In this document: positions 5,553-13,219 of the stretch, piece by piece
How the letters are laid out: every line of letters starts with the position of its first letter
Position numbering within the stretch: position 1 is the stretch's first letter
Assembly: GCF_958445495.1 (NCBI RefSeq)
Contig: NZ_CAUCSQ010000080.1
Coordinates: 1 to 13,219, forward strand
DNA from: an uncultured Bacteroides sp.
GTDB lineage: Bacteria; Bacteroidota; Bacteroidia; Bacteroidales; Bacteroidaceae
DNA: 13,219 nt
Direction of reading: 5' to 3'
Notes under the pieces: model-generated
Told to the model about the DNA's origin: nothing
The model's database searches: none
The model's input: only the letters and a program-made list of their open reading frames with translations
Translations under genes and position numbers: made by a program

Positions 5553-6635
5553 ATGCAGAAAAAGAAATCCATAAAAGACGATGAGCGCGACCCGTTGGTT
5601 TCCTATTTTAGGGCTTTGGAGAAAGAAATTCCAGAAGCGGATATAGAGGAACAATGGAGCCGGTTGGTGCGGAGGGTAAATGACGAACCTGTACCTGAAC
5701 AACGCAAACATTTACGCATATATATGCAAATAGCCTGTATGGCGGCATTGCTTGCAGGTATTTTTTGGGGAATAAAACTTTATCTGAATACCAATTCCCA
5801 TTCCATAGACGCTGCCATTACCTTGCTGGAACAATGCAGGATGGACACGATACAAGACGTTCTTCTGATTACCCATGCGCGGCAGCGGATAGCGACAGAT
5901 AAAGGCGCCCGTATTAGTTATTCGAAGCAGGGAGAGGTTTCGATTAATGAACGGCAGGTGGAAAGTAAACCGCAAAAAACGGAATATAACCAACTGATTG
6001 TTCCTAAAGGAAAGTATTCTCAGTTATTATTGGCTGATGGTACTTTATTGTATGTCAATGCTGGTACTAAGGTGTTATATCCCAGTGTGTTCCAGGGAAA
6101 GCGTCGTGAAATCTATGTGGATGGCGAAATTTTTATTGATGTAAAGAAAGACAAGGGTAAACCGTTCATTGTGAAGACCCCTGAGTTTGATATCCGGGTT
6201 ACGGGAACTGCTTTCAACGTTAATGCGTATGCATCGATGTCTAAAGCTGAGGTCGTTCTGTTGCGAGGTTCTATTACTGTGAAAGATTGTGCGAATAAAG
6301 AAACTGATGTAAAGCCGGGTGAGCTGCTGAATTTATCTGCCGGAGTGGCTGATACCAAATATACTGTTGATGCAGAACAGTATATAGCATGGACAAAAGG
6401 GCAATTTCCTTTACAGGGACGTAACATGGAGGCTATATTACAACGGCTGTCTCTTTTTTATGGTTGTGAAATATTTTGTGACTTATCTATTAAAAATCTC
6501 CCTTTACAGGGAACTATTGACTTAAGCGTTCCATTGTCGAAAGTTCTTGAGAGAATTTCAAAAGTGCACGCTATTGGCTTTCGGAAAACATCGGACGGAT
6601 ATTATCTATTTATGAACCCTAATATTAATCATTAA
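5553..6635 (+). CDS. FecR-family anti-sigma factor (DUF4974 C-terminus)
   Basis: This 360-residue single-pass inner-membrane regulator has a cytoplasmic N-terminus (1-55) rich in charge, with DPLVSYFRALEKEIPEADIEE, which normally holds an ECF sigma factor. One transmembrane segment follows (about 56-78, IYMQIACMAALLAGIFWGIK). The periplasmic FecR domain is at about 148-244 (IVPKGKYSQLLLADGTLLYV; GKRREIYVDGEIFIDVKKD; VTGTAFNVNAYASMSKAEVV). The C-terminal DUF4974-like segment is at about 288-354 (ALLQ-type helix NMEAILQRLSLFYGCEI, then LPLQGTIDLSVPLSKVLERI). The family relays TonB-dependent receptor occupancy to a sigma factor. The usual upstream sigma gene is absent; the terminator of the sulfatase precedes it. 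The ATG at 5553 was chosen; an in-frame GTG at 5538 is possible. susC follows after a terminator-containing gap. Confidence 0.9.
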   Translation: MQKKKSIKDDERDPLVSYFRALEKEIPEADIEEQWSRLVRRVNDEPVPEQRKHLRIYMQIACMAALLAGIFWGIKLYLNTNSHSIDAAITLLEQCRMDTIQDVLLITHARQRIATDKGARISYSKQGEVSINERQVESKPQKTEYNQLIVPKGKYSQLLLADGTLLYVNAGTKVLYPSVFQGKRREIYVDGEIFIDVKKDKGKPFIVKTPEFDIRVTGTAFNVNAYASMSKAEVVLLRGSITVKDCANKETDVKPGELLNLSAGVADTKYTVDAEQYIAWTKGQFPLQGRNMEAILQRLSLFYGCEIFCDLSIKNLPLQGTIDLSVPLSKVLERISKVHAIGFRKTSDGYYLFMNPNINH

Positions 6636-6640
6636 CACAC

Positions 6641-6670
6641 AATGCTTATGAGAATAAAAAAGTAATGCTT
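6641..6670 (+). repeat. Short direct repeat in the FecR-SusC gap
   Basis: AATGCTT occurs at 6641-6647 and again at 6664-6670, 23 bases apart or about two helical turns. Nearby is the short inverted repeat AATTC/GAATT (6676-6690). These could be protein-binding half-sites but are short enough to arise by chance. Confidence 0.2.
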
Positions 6671-6769
6671 CAATCAATTCTGGTAGAATTCCGGTTAAAG
6701 GCAGCTCTACCCCTACTCTTTTAAAATATTTTATTAACCTCTTGTGGCAATTATATATCATTTCAATGA

Positions 6770-6807
6770 AAAAGCTCGGATAACCACGACATTAATCCGA
6801 GCCTTTT
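6770..6807 (+). terminator. Intrinsic terminator or attenuator between FecR and SusC genes
   Basis: GCTCGGAT (6774-6781) and ATCCGAGC (6795-6802) form a perfect 8-bp GC-rich stem with a 13-base loop, preceded by AAAAA and followed by CTTTT. It has all features of an intrinsic terminator. It sits 52 bases upstream of the susC ATG and 139 bases after fecR, so it either ends the fecR message or conditions read-through into susC. Confidence 0.7.
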
Positions 6808-6813
6808 AGAAGA

Positions 6814-6829
6814 ATGACATAAATGTCAT
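6814..6829. promoter_or_regulatory. Perfect palindrome just upstream of susC (operator candidate)
   Basis: ATGACAT (6814-6820), AA, ATGTCAT (6823-6829) is a perfect 7+7 inverted repeat with a 2-base spacer. It lies between the terminator hairpin and the susC start at 6855. The short spacer suits a dimeric DNA-binding protein better than an RNA hairpin. No TAnnTTTG promoter was seen in this leader. Confidence 0.35.
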
Positions 6830-6854
6830 AAGTATCTAATTGTTATGCAAAAAT

Positions 6855-9800
6855 ATGGATTTTTTTATAAGAAAGCAAATTTCGGCAATGTTATTGTTTT
6901 GCGCATTGCTGTTTTCGGTTTCCATGGCCGCTATGGAACAGAATAAAGAAAACTTCTCGTTAGATTTACGCAATGTTACCATCAAGGAGGTATTTAAATG
7001 TATCGAACAAAAAAGCGAATATGTTTTTTTGTACTCTACTGATAAGAATCTATTAAAGAAGGTTAGTATAACTGTAAAAGAAAAGAACATCATCGAGATT
7101 TTGGATGAAGTGTTAAAGAATACGGGACTGACGTATGAGATAGATGGGAAACAGATTATTATACAGGAAGGGAAAAGTGCTTCTGGCAAATCGGAACAAA
7201 AGACAGCACGGAAGAAAAAGACGATTCGCGGAATTGTTTCCGATGACAGTACGCAGGAACCTATTATCGGAGCTACGATAAAGGTGAACGGAAGCATGAC
7301 GGGAACCACTTCGAACATGTCAGGCGACTTTGTCTTGGAATGTTCCGTAGGAGATACTTTAACTGTTTCTTATGTCGGCTATCAGGATAGGCTGGTTTTG
7401 GTGAAAGGAGGCAATATCTATGCCATTGCCTTGAAAGAGACTTCGGCGGAATTGGGAGAGGTCGTAGTGACCGCATTTGGTGTGGGACAGAAGAAAGAGT
7501 CTCTTGTTGGGTCTATCCAACAAATCAAGCCACAGGAACTTAAAGTCCCTTCTTCCAGTTTGAGTACCGCCTTTGCAGGACGTATGGCCGGTGTGATAGC
7601 GGTACAACGTAGCGGTGAACCGGGAGCTGACGGCGCTAACTTCTGGATTCGCGGTAAATCGACTTTCAGCGGTGCGACTTCCGCTTTGATTATTATGGAT
7701 GGAGTTGAGATAAGTTCTACGGAATTGAATGCATTGGACCCTGAGGTTATCGAAAGTTTTTCTATTCTGAAAGATGCCACCGCTACGGCATTATACGGCA
7801 CACGCGGGGCCAATGGGGTAATGATTGTAACAACCAAGAACGGCAAGGACTTGGATAAGCCTATTATTAATTTCCGGTTGGAAGGCGCTATATCTACAAT
7901 GACACGTGTGCCCGATATGGTTGACGGTCCTACTTATATGAAAATGTTTAATGAAGCGGTGTCGCGTCCGGGATGCGATGTAAGCCCTTATTCGCAGGAA
8001 AAGATTGACGGCACTATCGCCGGTTTGAATCCTTATATCTATCCTAATGTGGACTGGTTTGACGAAATCTTTAATAAAAGTGCTTTCTCCGAACGTATCA
8101 ATTTCAATATACGTGGAGGCAGCTCGAAAATGGATTACTTTATGAGTGCCAGTTTCAAGCATAGTAACGGGCATTTAAAGTCATTGAGCAAGGATTATTT
8201 CTCTTATAACAATAATGTGCGCAATTACAATTACGATTTTATCAACAATTTGAATGTCCATGCAACCAAAACGACTAAGATATCTTTAGGTTTGAATCTT
8301 TCCGTTGCCGATAAGAAGTCTCCTTTGATGGATGTGAACGATATTTTCCAGCTTTCTATGGAAGCTAATCCGGTGGATTTCCCGGTACGTTTTCCTGCAA
8401 GCATGTCGGACCGTGATTTTATTCTGTGGGGGGATAAGCCGGGAGGCATATACGGACAGGGTTGGTATAGGAATCCGGTGGCGGAGTATGTGACCGGATA
8501 TCAGACAAACTTACGCACTACCATTACTGCCAATTTTAAGCTGACACAAGACTTGGACATGATTACCAAGGGGTTGAAATTTACAGGACTGTTTTCATTT
8601 AAGAATTATACGACTTCTTATACGGAACGCAGCGCCAGTTATAATCACTACTATATGTCTTCTTACGAGCCTTCGTCCATGGATTATGAGATAACCCGTA
8701 TCGGTGACGAGCAAAGTACCGCATTGACAAATGACGGAAGTCAGAGCGGAGACAGGAAAATGTATTTTCAGGCTATTTTGGATTATAACCGTACATTTAA
8801 AGAATTGCATGATTTGAATGTCATGTTTCTTTATAACCAGGAACAATATGATGTGAATGGTCCTACTACTCTTTTCTCTTCTTTGCCGCAACGCAAACAG
8901 GGAATAGCAGGGCGTGTGTCTTATTCTTATGGCGGACGCTATTACATTGAGACTAATTTTGGTTATAACGGTTCGGAAAATTTCGCCAAGGGACATCGTT
9001 TCGGCTTTTTCCCTTCAATCGCCGTAGGTTATAACATTTCGAACGAGAGGTTTTGGGAGCCGATAAAACCGGTCATTTCAAATCTGAAGATAAGAGGTTC
9101 CTGGGGATTGGTCGGCAATGATGCTACCAATGCGGGACGCTTCGCTTATATGGAAGATATTGTGCTTGGCGGAAGCGATTCTTATACGACGGGCATTCGG
9201 CAGGATACGTATTATTCCGGTCCGTCATGGAACAGGTATTACAATCCTGATTTGACTTGGGAGGTTGGTGAGAAGATTAATTTAGGCGTTGATTTACAGT
9301 TGTTTAATAGCTTTAATCTGACATTCGATATCTTTAAGGAAAAACGCCGTGATATTTTTATGACCCGTGAGAATTCCATTCCGGAGATTGTCGGCACGGG
9401 TGAAACTAAAATCACTTCGAATAATGGAGAAATGGAAAATAAAGGATTTGATTTGGCTATAGACTATAATAAGCAAATCACAAAGGACTTTTTCCTTTCT
9501 TTTAAAAGTACGCTGACTTTTGCCCGCAACAAAGTATTGAAAATGGATGAACCTCCGTACTTTGAATATCCGGGATTGTCTGACGTAGGGCATCCGTTGG
9601 GAACTTATTGGGGATATGTGGCCGACGGACTTTTCCCAGACCAGGAAACTATTGACAATTCTCCACGTCAGGATTTAGGTTACACGCCTCAGCCGGGTGA
9701 TATAAAATATGTCAATCAGCCCAATGCGAAGGGAGAATATGACAATGTGATTAATAGCAATGACCGGGTAGCTATCGGTTATCCTTACGACCCGGAACTG

Positions 9801-10244
9801 GTATATGGCTTTGGACCTTCCATGAAATGGAAAAACTGGGATTTCTCTTTCTTTTTCCAGGGAGTGGCCCGTACTTCTTTCATGATGTACGGCATGCATC
9901 CTTTCGGTACGACGAGCATCAAGAACATGTTGCAGTTTGTGGCTGACGACCACTGGAGCGTCGATAATCCTAATCCGAATGCTGCTTATCCGCGCTTAAC
10001 AAAAGACGATAATGATAATAATGAGCAGTATTCTACTTATTGGTTGAGAAATGCAGCTTTTTTAAAACTGAAAAATGCGGAGATAGGCTATACCTATAAA
10101 GGCATGCGCTTTTATCTGAGCGGGGTCAACCTCCTGACGTTTTCCCCTTTCAAACATTGGGACCCTGAAATGGGAGGTGGTAACGGGCTTTATTATCCTA
10201 CTCAGAGAGTGTTCAATATTGGTTTTCAGATGACCATACAGTAA
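6855..10244 (+). CDS. SusC/RagA-family TonB-dependent outer-membrane transporter with STN signalling domain
   Basis: This 1129-residue outer-membrane glycan importer has its domains in order. A signal peptide (1-26) is followed by the secretin/TonB short N-terminal domain (about 33-104, FSLDLRNVTIKEVFKCIEQ to IDGKQIIIQ), which contacts the anti-sigma factor in transducer-type receptors. A carboxypeptidase-regulatory-like domain comes next (about 124-195, IRGIVSDDSTQEPIIGATIK and VSYVGYQD). The plug starts with the conserved GEVVVTAFG (about 201-209) and contains SILKDATATALYGTRGANGV. A large beta-barrel ends with VFNIGFQMTIQ. The STN domain makes it the receptor half of a relay with the upstream FecR. 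The start ATG at 6855 gives a good signal peptide; the TTG at 6840 is unlikely. SusD follows after 25 bases, as usual for this pair. No frameshift or internal stop was seen, so the gene looks intact. Confidence 0.95.
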   Translation: MDFFIRKQISAMLLFCALLFSVSMAAMEQNKENFSLDLRNVTIKEVFKCIEQKSEYVFLYSTDKNLLKKVSITVKEKNIIEILDEVLKNTGLTYEIDGKQIIIQEGKSASGKSEQKTARKKKTIRGIVSDDSTQEPIIGATIKVNGSMTGTTSNMSGDFVLECSVGDTLTVSYVGYQDRLVLVKGGNIYAIALKETSAELGEVVVTAFGVGQKKESLVGSIQQIKPQELKVPSSSLSTAFAGRMAGVIAVQRSGEPGADGANFWIRGKSTFSGATSALIIMDGVEISSTELNALDPEVIESFSILKDATATALYGTRGANGVMIVTTKNGKDLDKPIINFRLEGAISTMTRVPDMVDGPTYMKMFNEAVSRPGCDVSPYSQEKIDGTIAGLNPYIYPNVDWFDEIFNKSAFSERINFNIRGGSSKMDYFMSASFKHSNGHLKSLSKDYFSYNNNVRNYNYDFINNLNVHATKTTKISLGLNLSVADKKSPLMDVNDIFQLSMEANPVDFPVRFPASMSDRDFILWGDKPGGIYGQGWYRNPVAEYVTGYQTNLRTTITANFKLTQDLDMITKGLKFTGLFSFKNYTTSYTERSASYNHYYMSSYEPSSMDYEITRIGDEQSTALTNDGSQSGDRKMYFQAILDYNRTFKELHDLNVMFLYNQEQYDVNGPTTLFSSLPQRKQGIAGRVSYSYGGRYYIETNFGYNGSENFAKGHRFGFFPSIAVGYNISNERFWEPIKPVISNLKIRGSWGLVGNDATNAGRFAYMEDIVLGGSDSYTTGIRQDTYYSGPSWNRYYNPDLTWEVGEKINLGVDLQLFNSFNLTFDIFKEKRRDIFMTRENSIPEIVGTGETKITSNNGEMENKGFDLAIDYNKQITKDFFLSFKSTLTFARNKVLKMDEPPYFEYPGLSDVGHPLGTYWGYVADGLFPDQETIDNSPRQDLGYTPQPGDIKYVNQPNAKGEYDNVINSNDRVAIGYPYDPELVYGFGPSMKWKNWDFSFFFQGVARTSFMMYGMHPFGTTSIKNMLQFVADDHWSVDNPNPNAAYPRLTKDDNDNNEQYSTYWLRNAAFLKLKNAEIGYTYKGMRFYLSGVNLLTFSPFKHWDPEMGGGNGLYYPTQRVFNIGFQMTIQ

Positions 10245-10269
10245 TCAAACGGTACAAAATTATAAAACT

Positions 10270-12165
10270 ATGAAACTAAGATATTTGTTCTGCGGGCTTT
10301 TAATGTTAAGTCTGTCGTCTTGTAACTATCTGGATATTGTTCCGGATGAAATCGTGAAAGAGGAAGATGCTTATGAAACTCCGGATTTGGTACGGAATTA
10401 TCTTTATTCGTGCTATTCCTTTTTGCCTACGAACAGGGAGATTAGCAATAATGCTTATTGGATGATGTGCGGGGCTGAGACTTCCTTTTACCGTAAAGAG
10501 ATGTTTTCTACTTTTAACGAGGGTACATACGGGCCTTCCAGCCTGCATATGACTTCCGATACATGGTCTCCTGTTTGGGAAGGTATCCGGCAGTGCTACA
10601 TGTTTCTGGATATATTGGATAAGGCGAAGAACCTGGTTCCCGTAGATAAGCAGCATTATCGCGGTGAAGCGAACTTTCTGATTGCTTATTATCATTTCCT
10701 TTCTTTGCGTTCTTACGGTCCCACTTGTATCATTGACAGGCTTTATGACCCGAAATTGGATATTGAGAAGTTTCCGGAACGCAGCAGTTATGACGAGGTG
10801 GTGGACTTCATCAACCGCAAGCTCGACGAAGCCTTTCCTGATTTAGCCACTACATTTTCCGGAAAGGATTTCGGACGAGCTACCCAGGTGGCTGTCTATG
10901 CACTGAAATCCCGGCTTTATTTATATGCGGCTTCGCCGTTATTCAATGGTAACAGTGAGATGTATGCCGATTTTAAGAGCAAAATAGATGGGCGTCACTT
11001 GGTTGCGCAGGAATATTCGGAAGAAAAATGGAGAAAAAGTGCGGAAATATCTTTGCAGGCTATTACGGAACTGGAGAAACTGAATTTCCGGCTTTATGAT
11101 GATAATGACGCGGGCGGACCTGATGACAATCGTCCGGGATTGTCTAATCCGGCCCAACGCAGGATACGTTACTCTGTAATTGATTTTTCAAATCCGAATC
11201 CGGAAGTGATCTGGGCTGATACCAGGGAAGAGGGGTATTATGATATCCAGAACCGGTCCATTCCCCGTCAGTATGTCGATATTGTGTATGATGGTTCGGG
11301 AGGTATAGCTCCTACGTTACAGATGGTAGAATCGTTTTATACGAAAAACGGTTTGCCGATAGACAAGGATAAGACGTATGATTATGACGGACGGTTCGAT
11401 ATTGTTGAGCTGCCGGTGAATTATGATGGAAATAATTATTCGGATGTCAGTAATGGTACTTCTATAAAAATGCATCTTGACAGGGAACCGCGTTTTTACG
11501 CAAACATAGGTTTTCACCATGGTTTTTATGAAATCACGCAGTATGACGGAGAGATAACGAACGATGACCCTGCCAAACGGGTTATTGTGGAGGAACTGCG
11601 TAACAGTGACCGTCACGGTAAGCGGGACCAAGACCTTTACTATTCAGTCACCGGATATCACAATAAGAAACTTGTGCATCCTTCCTATGAGGATGGTGTG
11701 GTGCATTATCCGCTGCCTCTTTTCCGGATGGCCGAAATGTATCTGAACTATGCAGAGGCTTTGGTGGAAATCGGTGAGCTGGACAAAGCCAAGATTTATA
11801 TAGATAAGGTGCGTACCCGCGCAGGTATCCCGACTGTGGATGAGGCCTGGACTAATTATTCTACCGAGCCTGGTTACCAGGATACCAAAGAAGGCTTGAG
11901 GGAGATTGTCAGACAGGAACGTTCGCTGGAGTTTTATCTTGAAGGTCAGAAGTTCTTTGATATCCGCCGTTGGAAAATCGCGGAAAAATATTTAGGGATA
12001 CCTGATTTGGGCTTGAATGTGACTGCGGATGATGATGCGGGATTTTTCCAGATAAGAGAGATTCCTTTAGTCCGTAATTTTCATAAAGGACAATATCTGA
12101 TGCCTATTCCGATGACGGAAACGAATAAGATGCCGCAATTGGTGCAGAACCCGTATTATAATTGA
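10270..12165 (+). CDS. SusD/RagB-family glycan-binding lipoprotein
   Basis: This 631-residue surface lipoprotein acts as the lid and binding partner of SusC. The lipoprotein signal MKLRYLFCGLLMLSLSSCNY puts the lipidated cysteine at residue 18, followed by LDIVPDEIVKEEDAYE, the usual start of SusD proteins. The N-terminal helical part includes RGEANFLIAYYHFLSLRSYG. The C-terminal RagB/SusD hallmarks are FRMAEMYLNYAEALVEIGEL, VRQERSLEFYLEGQKFFDIR (about 547-566) with the following RW, and the terminal PIPMTETNKMPQLVQNPYYN. It lies 25 bases after susC and should be on the same transcript; a terminator follows. Length is within the upper normal range for the family. The glycan bound cannot be read from the sequence. 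Confidence 0.95.
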   Translation: MKLRYLFCGLLMLSLSSCNYLDIVPDEIVKEEDAYETPDLVRNYLYSCYSFLPTNREISNNAYWMMCGAETSFYRKEMFSTFNEGTYGPSSLHMTSDTWSPVWEGIRQCYMFLDILDKAKNLVPVDKQHYRGEANFLIAYYHFLSLRSYGPTCIIDRLYDPKLDIEKFPERSSYDEVVDFINRKLDEAFPDLATTFSGKDFGRATQVAVYALKSRLYLYAASPLFNGNSEMYADFKSKIDGRHLVAQEYSEEKWRKSAEISLQAITELEKLNFRLYDDNDAGGPDDNRPGLSNPAQRRIRYSVIDFSNPNPEVIWADTREEGYYDIQNRSIPRQYVDIVYDGSGGIAPTLQMVESFYTKNGLPIDKDKTYDYDGRFDIVELPVNYDGNNYSDVSNGTSIKMHLDREPRFYANIGFHHGFYEITQYDGEITNDDPAKRVIVEELRNSDRHGKRDQDLYYSVTGYHNKKLVHPSYEDGVVHYPLPLFRMAEMYLNYAEALVEIGELDKAKIYIDKVRTRAGIPTVDEAWTNYSTEPGYQDTKEGLREIVRQERSLEFYLEGQKFFDIRRWKIAEKYLGIPDLGLNVTADDDAGFFQIREIPLVRNFHKGQYLMPIPMTETNKMPQLVQNPYYN

Positions 12166-12196
12166 TTTTTCCCTCTTGACTTTTTTTATTCAGTGG

Positions 12197-12240
12197 CCGG
12201 GCGGACCGCAATGATTTTATGGTCTTCCCGGTTTTATTTT
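12197..12240 (+). terminator. Intrinsic terminator after susD
   Basis: CCGGG (12197-12201) and GACC (12204-12207) pair with GGTC (12221-12224) and CCCGG (12227-12231), leaving a 2x2 internal loop and a 13-base apical loop. TTTTATTTT follows the stem. It lies just before the LamG gene, so transcription into that gene needs read-through or a separate promoter. Confidence 0.7.
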
Positions 12241-12250
12241 GATAATAAGT

Positions 12251-13171
12251 ATGATGAAGACATTGTTGTATGTTGTTTTTTTCAGCTTGTTTGGAGTGCA
12301 TTTATCGGCACAATCCAATCTGGCTGTTTGTTTGGACGGTAAAGATAACAACTTGCGTATAGGTATGGATACTTTATGCCGTCATTGGACATTGGAAGCG
12401 TGGATTAAACCTGACGGTAATGAATGGAAACCGCAAGAAGTAATTATTGGCGGGGGAGAATATAGCGAACTCAATTCACTGGACTATTTGCCGTTGGTGG
12501 TAGAGCGGGGACGGTTATGCAATGCGGGCGCTCGTCTGGTCGGAGAAGAAATCCCTAAAGAAAAGTGGACACATGTAGCGGCTGTCTGTAATGGGCGTCG
12601 TATCTTGCTGTATATTAACGGCCGGGAAGTGGCCCGTAAAGATACCGCTACGGTGATTTTGCCCGGAGCGATTGGAATTAACGAATCTTCGGAGAGTGTT
12701 TTCGGCGGTTGTATCGATGAAGTACGTATCTGGGAAACGGGATTGACGGAGAAGGAACTGAATGAGTGGATGTGCCGTCCGGTTACATCGCGGCATAGTA
12801 AGTTCAGCTATTTGAAGGGGTATTATAATTTTGATGATTTGTCGGAAGATGTCTCTATTAACAGGGCCGCGGAAGGACGGTTGTCTTTTCATTTGCGTAA
12901 CGGGCGTTTGGAACAATATAAGTCTGCTCCTTTGGCTTATGCGGTTGAAAATGACAATCCTATGTTTCGTGTAGAATATGGGAAACAAGAACTGTTCAAA
13001 GTGGTGGCACTTCCTACGGAGTGGGATGCCGACCAAGGGGAACGTGATTTTCAACTGTTAAAATTGCGTATAGAGACTCAAGGCGGACAGTCGCCTGAAA
13101 CGGTGAAGGAATTAGTCCTTGATTTTGGAAATTGCACTTCATTGGAGGATATTGAACGAATACATATTTAA
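12251..13171 (+). CDS. Exported LamG-domain protein ending in a sialidase-associated-like N-terminal domain (possibly truncated)
   Basis: This 306-residue protein has a signal peptide (MMKTLLYVVFFSLFGVHLSA). A LamG/concanavalin-like jellyroll follows at about 25-172, shown by HWTLEAWIKPDG, EKWTHVAAVCNGRRILLYIN with GREVA, and GGCIDEVRIWETGLTEKEL. From about 238 to the end, the pattern LLKLRIETQGGQSPETVKEL, VLDFGNCTSLEDIERIHI resembles the domain found ahead of BNR-repeat sialidases (BNR_assoc_N), where the next residues are normally a YYTG-like strand and then the catalytic propeller. Here TAA at 13169-13171 intervenes, and the other two frames also close within the last 50 bases. It may be a short carbohydrate-binding protein or the front part of a broken sialidase. 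ATG 12251 or 12254 may be the start. It follows the susD terminator. Confidence 0.7.
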   Translation: MMKTLLYVVFFSLFGVHLSAQSNLAVCLDGKDNNLRIGMDTLCRHWTLEAWIKPDGNEWKPQEVIIGGGEYSELNSLDYLPLVVERGRLCNAGARLVGEEIPKEKWTHVAAVCNGRRILLYINGREVARKDTATVILPGAIGINESSESVFGGCIDEVRIWETGLTEKELNEWMCRPVTSRHSKFSYLKGYYNFDDLSEDVSINRAAEGRLSFHLRNGRLEQYKSAPLAYAVENDNPMFRVEYGKQELFKVVALPTEWDADQGERDFQLLKLRIETQGGQSPETVKELVLDFGNCTSLEDIERIHI

Positions 13172-13219
13172 CGTGAGTTCGACGAATTGTAAGTACTTGA
13201 AAATTTGGTGATTAGCGAA

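Noticed and set aside
1..13219. CRISPR arrays, tRNA/rRNA genes, toxin-antitoxin pairs or defence systems
   Set aside because: No regularly spaced repeats, cloverleaf-like sequences or signature domains were seen on either strand.

Overview
The window looks like the chromosome of a gut Bacteroidota, most likely Bacteroides or a close relative such as Parabacteroides. The evidence is a SusC/SusD pair, a FecR-type anti-sigma factor with a DUF4974-like tail, many exported proteins whose signal peptides end in AQ, AT-rich leaders with little Shine-Dalgarno signal, and several matches to the Bacteroides -7 promoter element TAnnTTTG. No tRNA, rRNA, CRISPR array, integrase or intact insertion sequence was seen.

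Layout. (1) Bases 1-160, minus strand: the exported N-terminus of an outer-membrane protein that runs off the left edge, with its own promoter. (2) Bases 161-557 hold no intact gene. They contain that promoter, a small GC hairpin, a possible short 3' gene remnant, a terminator-like hairpin and a plus-strand promoter. (3) Bases 558-2702: three co-directional exported proteins that look like one operon: a WG-repeat protein, a lipoprotein with an Ig-like fold, and a SIMPL (DUF541) protein. (4) Bases 2768-3495: a scar made of two gene remnants placed back to back. The C-terminal part of an ECF sigma factor (minus) abuts the 5'-truncated, frameshifted C-terminal part of a large secreted protein (plus), possibly an M60/enhancin-like mucin peptidase. 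(5) Bases 3780-13171: a polysaccharide-utilisation locus (PUL) with a serine-type S1 sulfatase, a FecR anti-sigma factor, a SusC-like TonB-dependent transducer with an STN domain, a SusD-like lipoprotein, and a LamG protein that ends inside what looks like a sialidase-associated N-terminal domain.

How the genes fit together. The sulfatase, the SusC/D pair, the LamG/sialidase-like piece and the M60-like remnant together suggest a locus for sulfated, possibly sialylated host glycans such as mucin. This is inference; the substrate cannot be read from sequence. The STN domain on SusC and the FecR protein are two parts of a trans-envelope relay that normally ends in an ECF sigma factor. The only sigma-factor sequence in the window is the truncated one at about 2768-3003. 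The relay therefore appears to have lost its local sigma factor through a deletion that also beheaded the neighbouring secreted-protein gene. The locus is either decaying or controlled by a sigma factor encoded elsewhere.

Strong plus-strand terminator hairpins follow the sulfatase (5366-5446), FecR (6770-6807) and SusD (12197-12240), so the PUL is probably several transcription units. No wholly new system is evident. The most unusual items are the broken relay, the three-gene exported operon, the 26-bp wobble-rich hairpin after the sulfatase, and the early end of the LamG gene.
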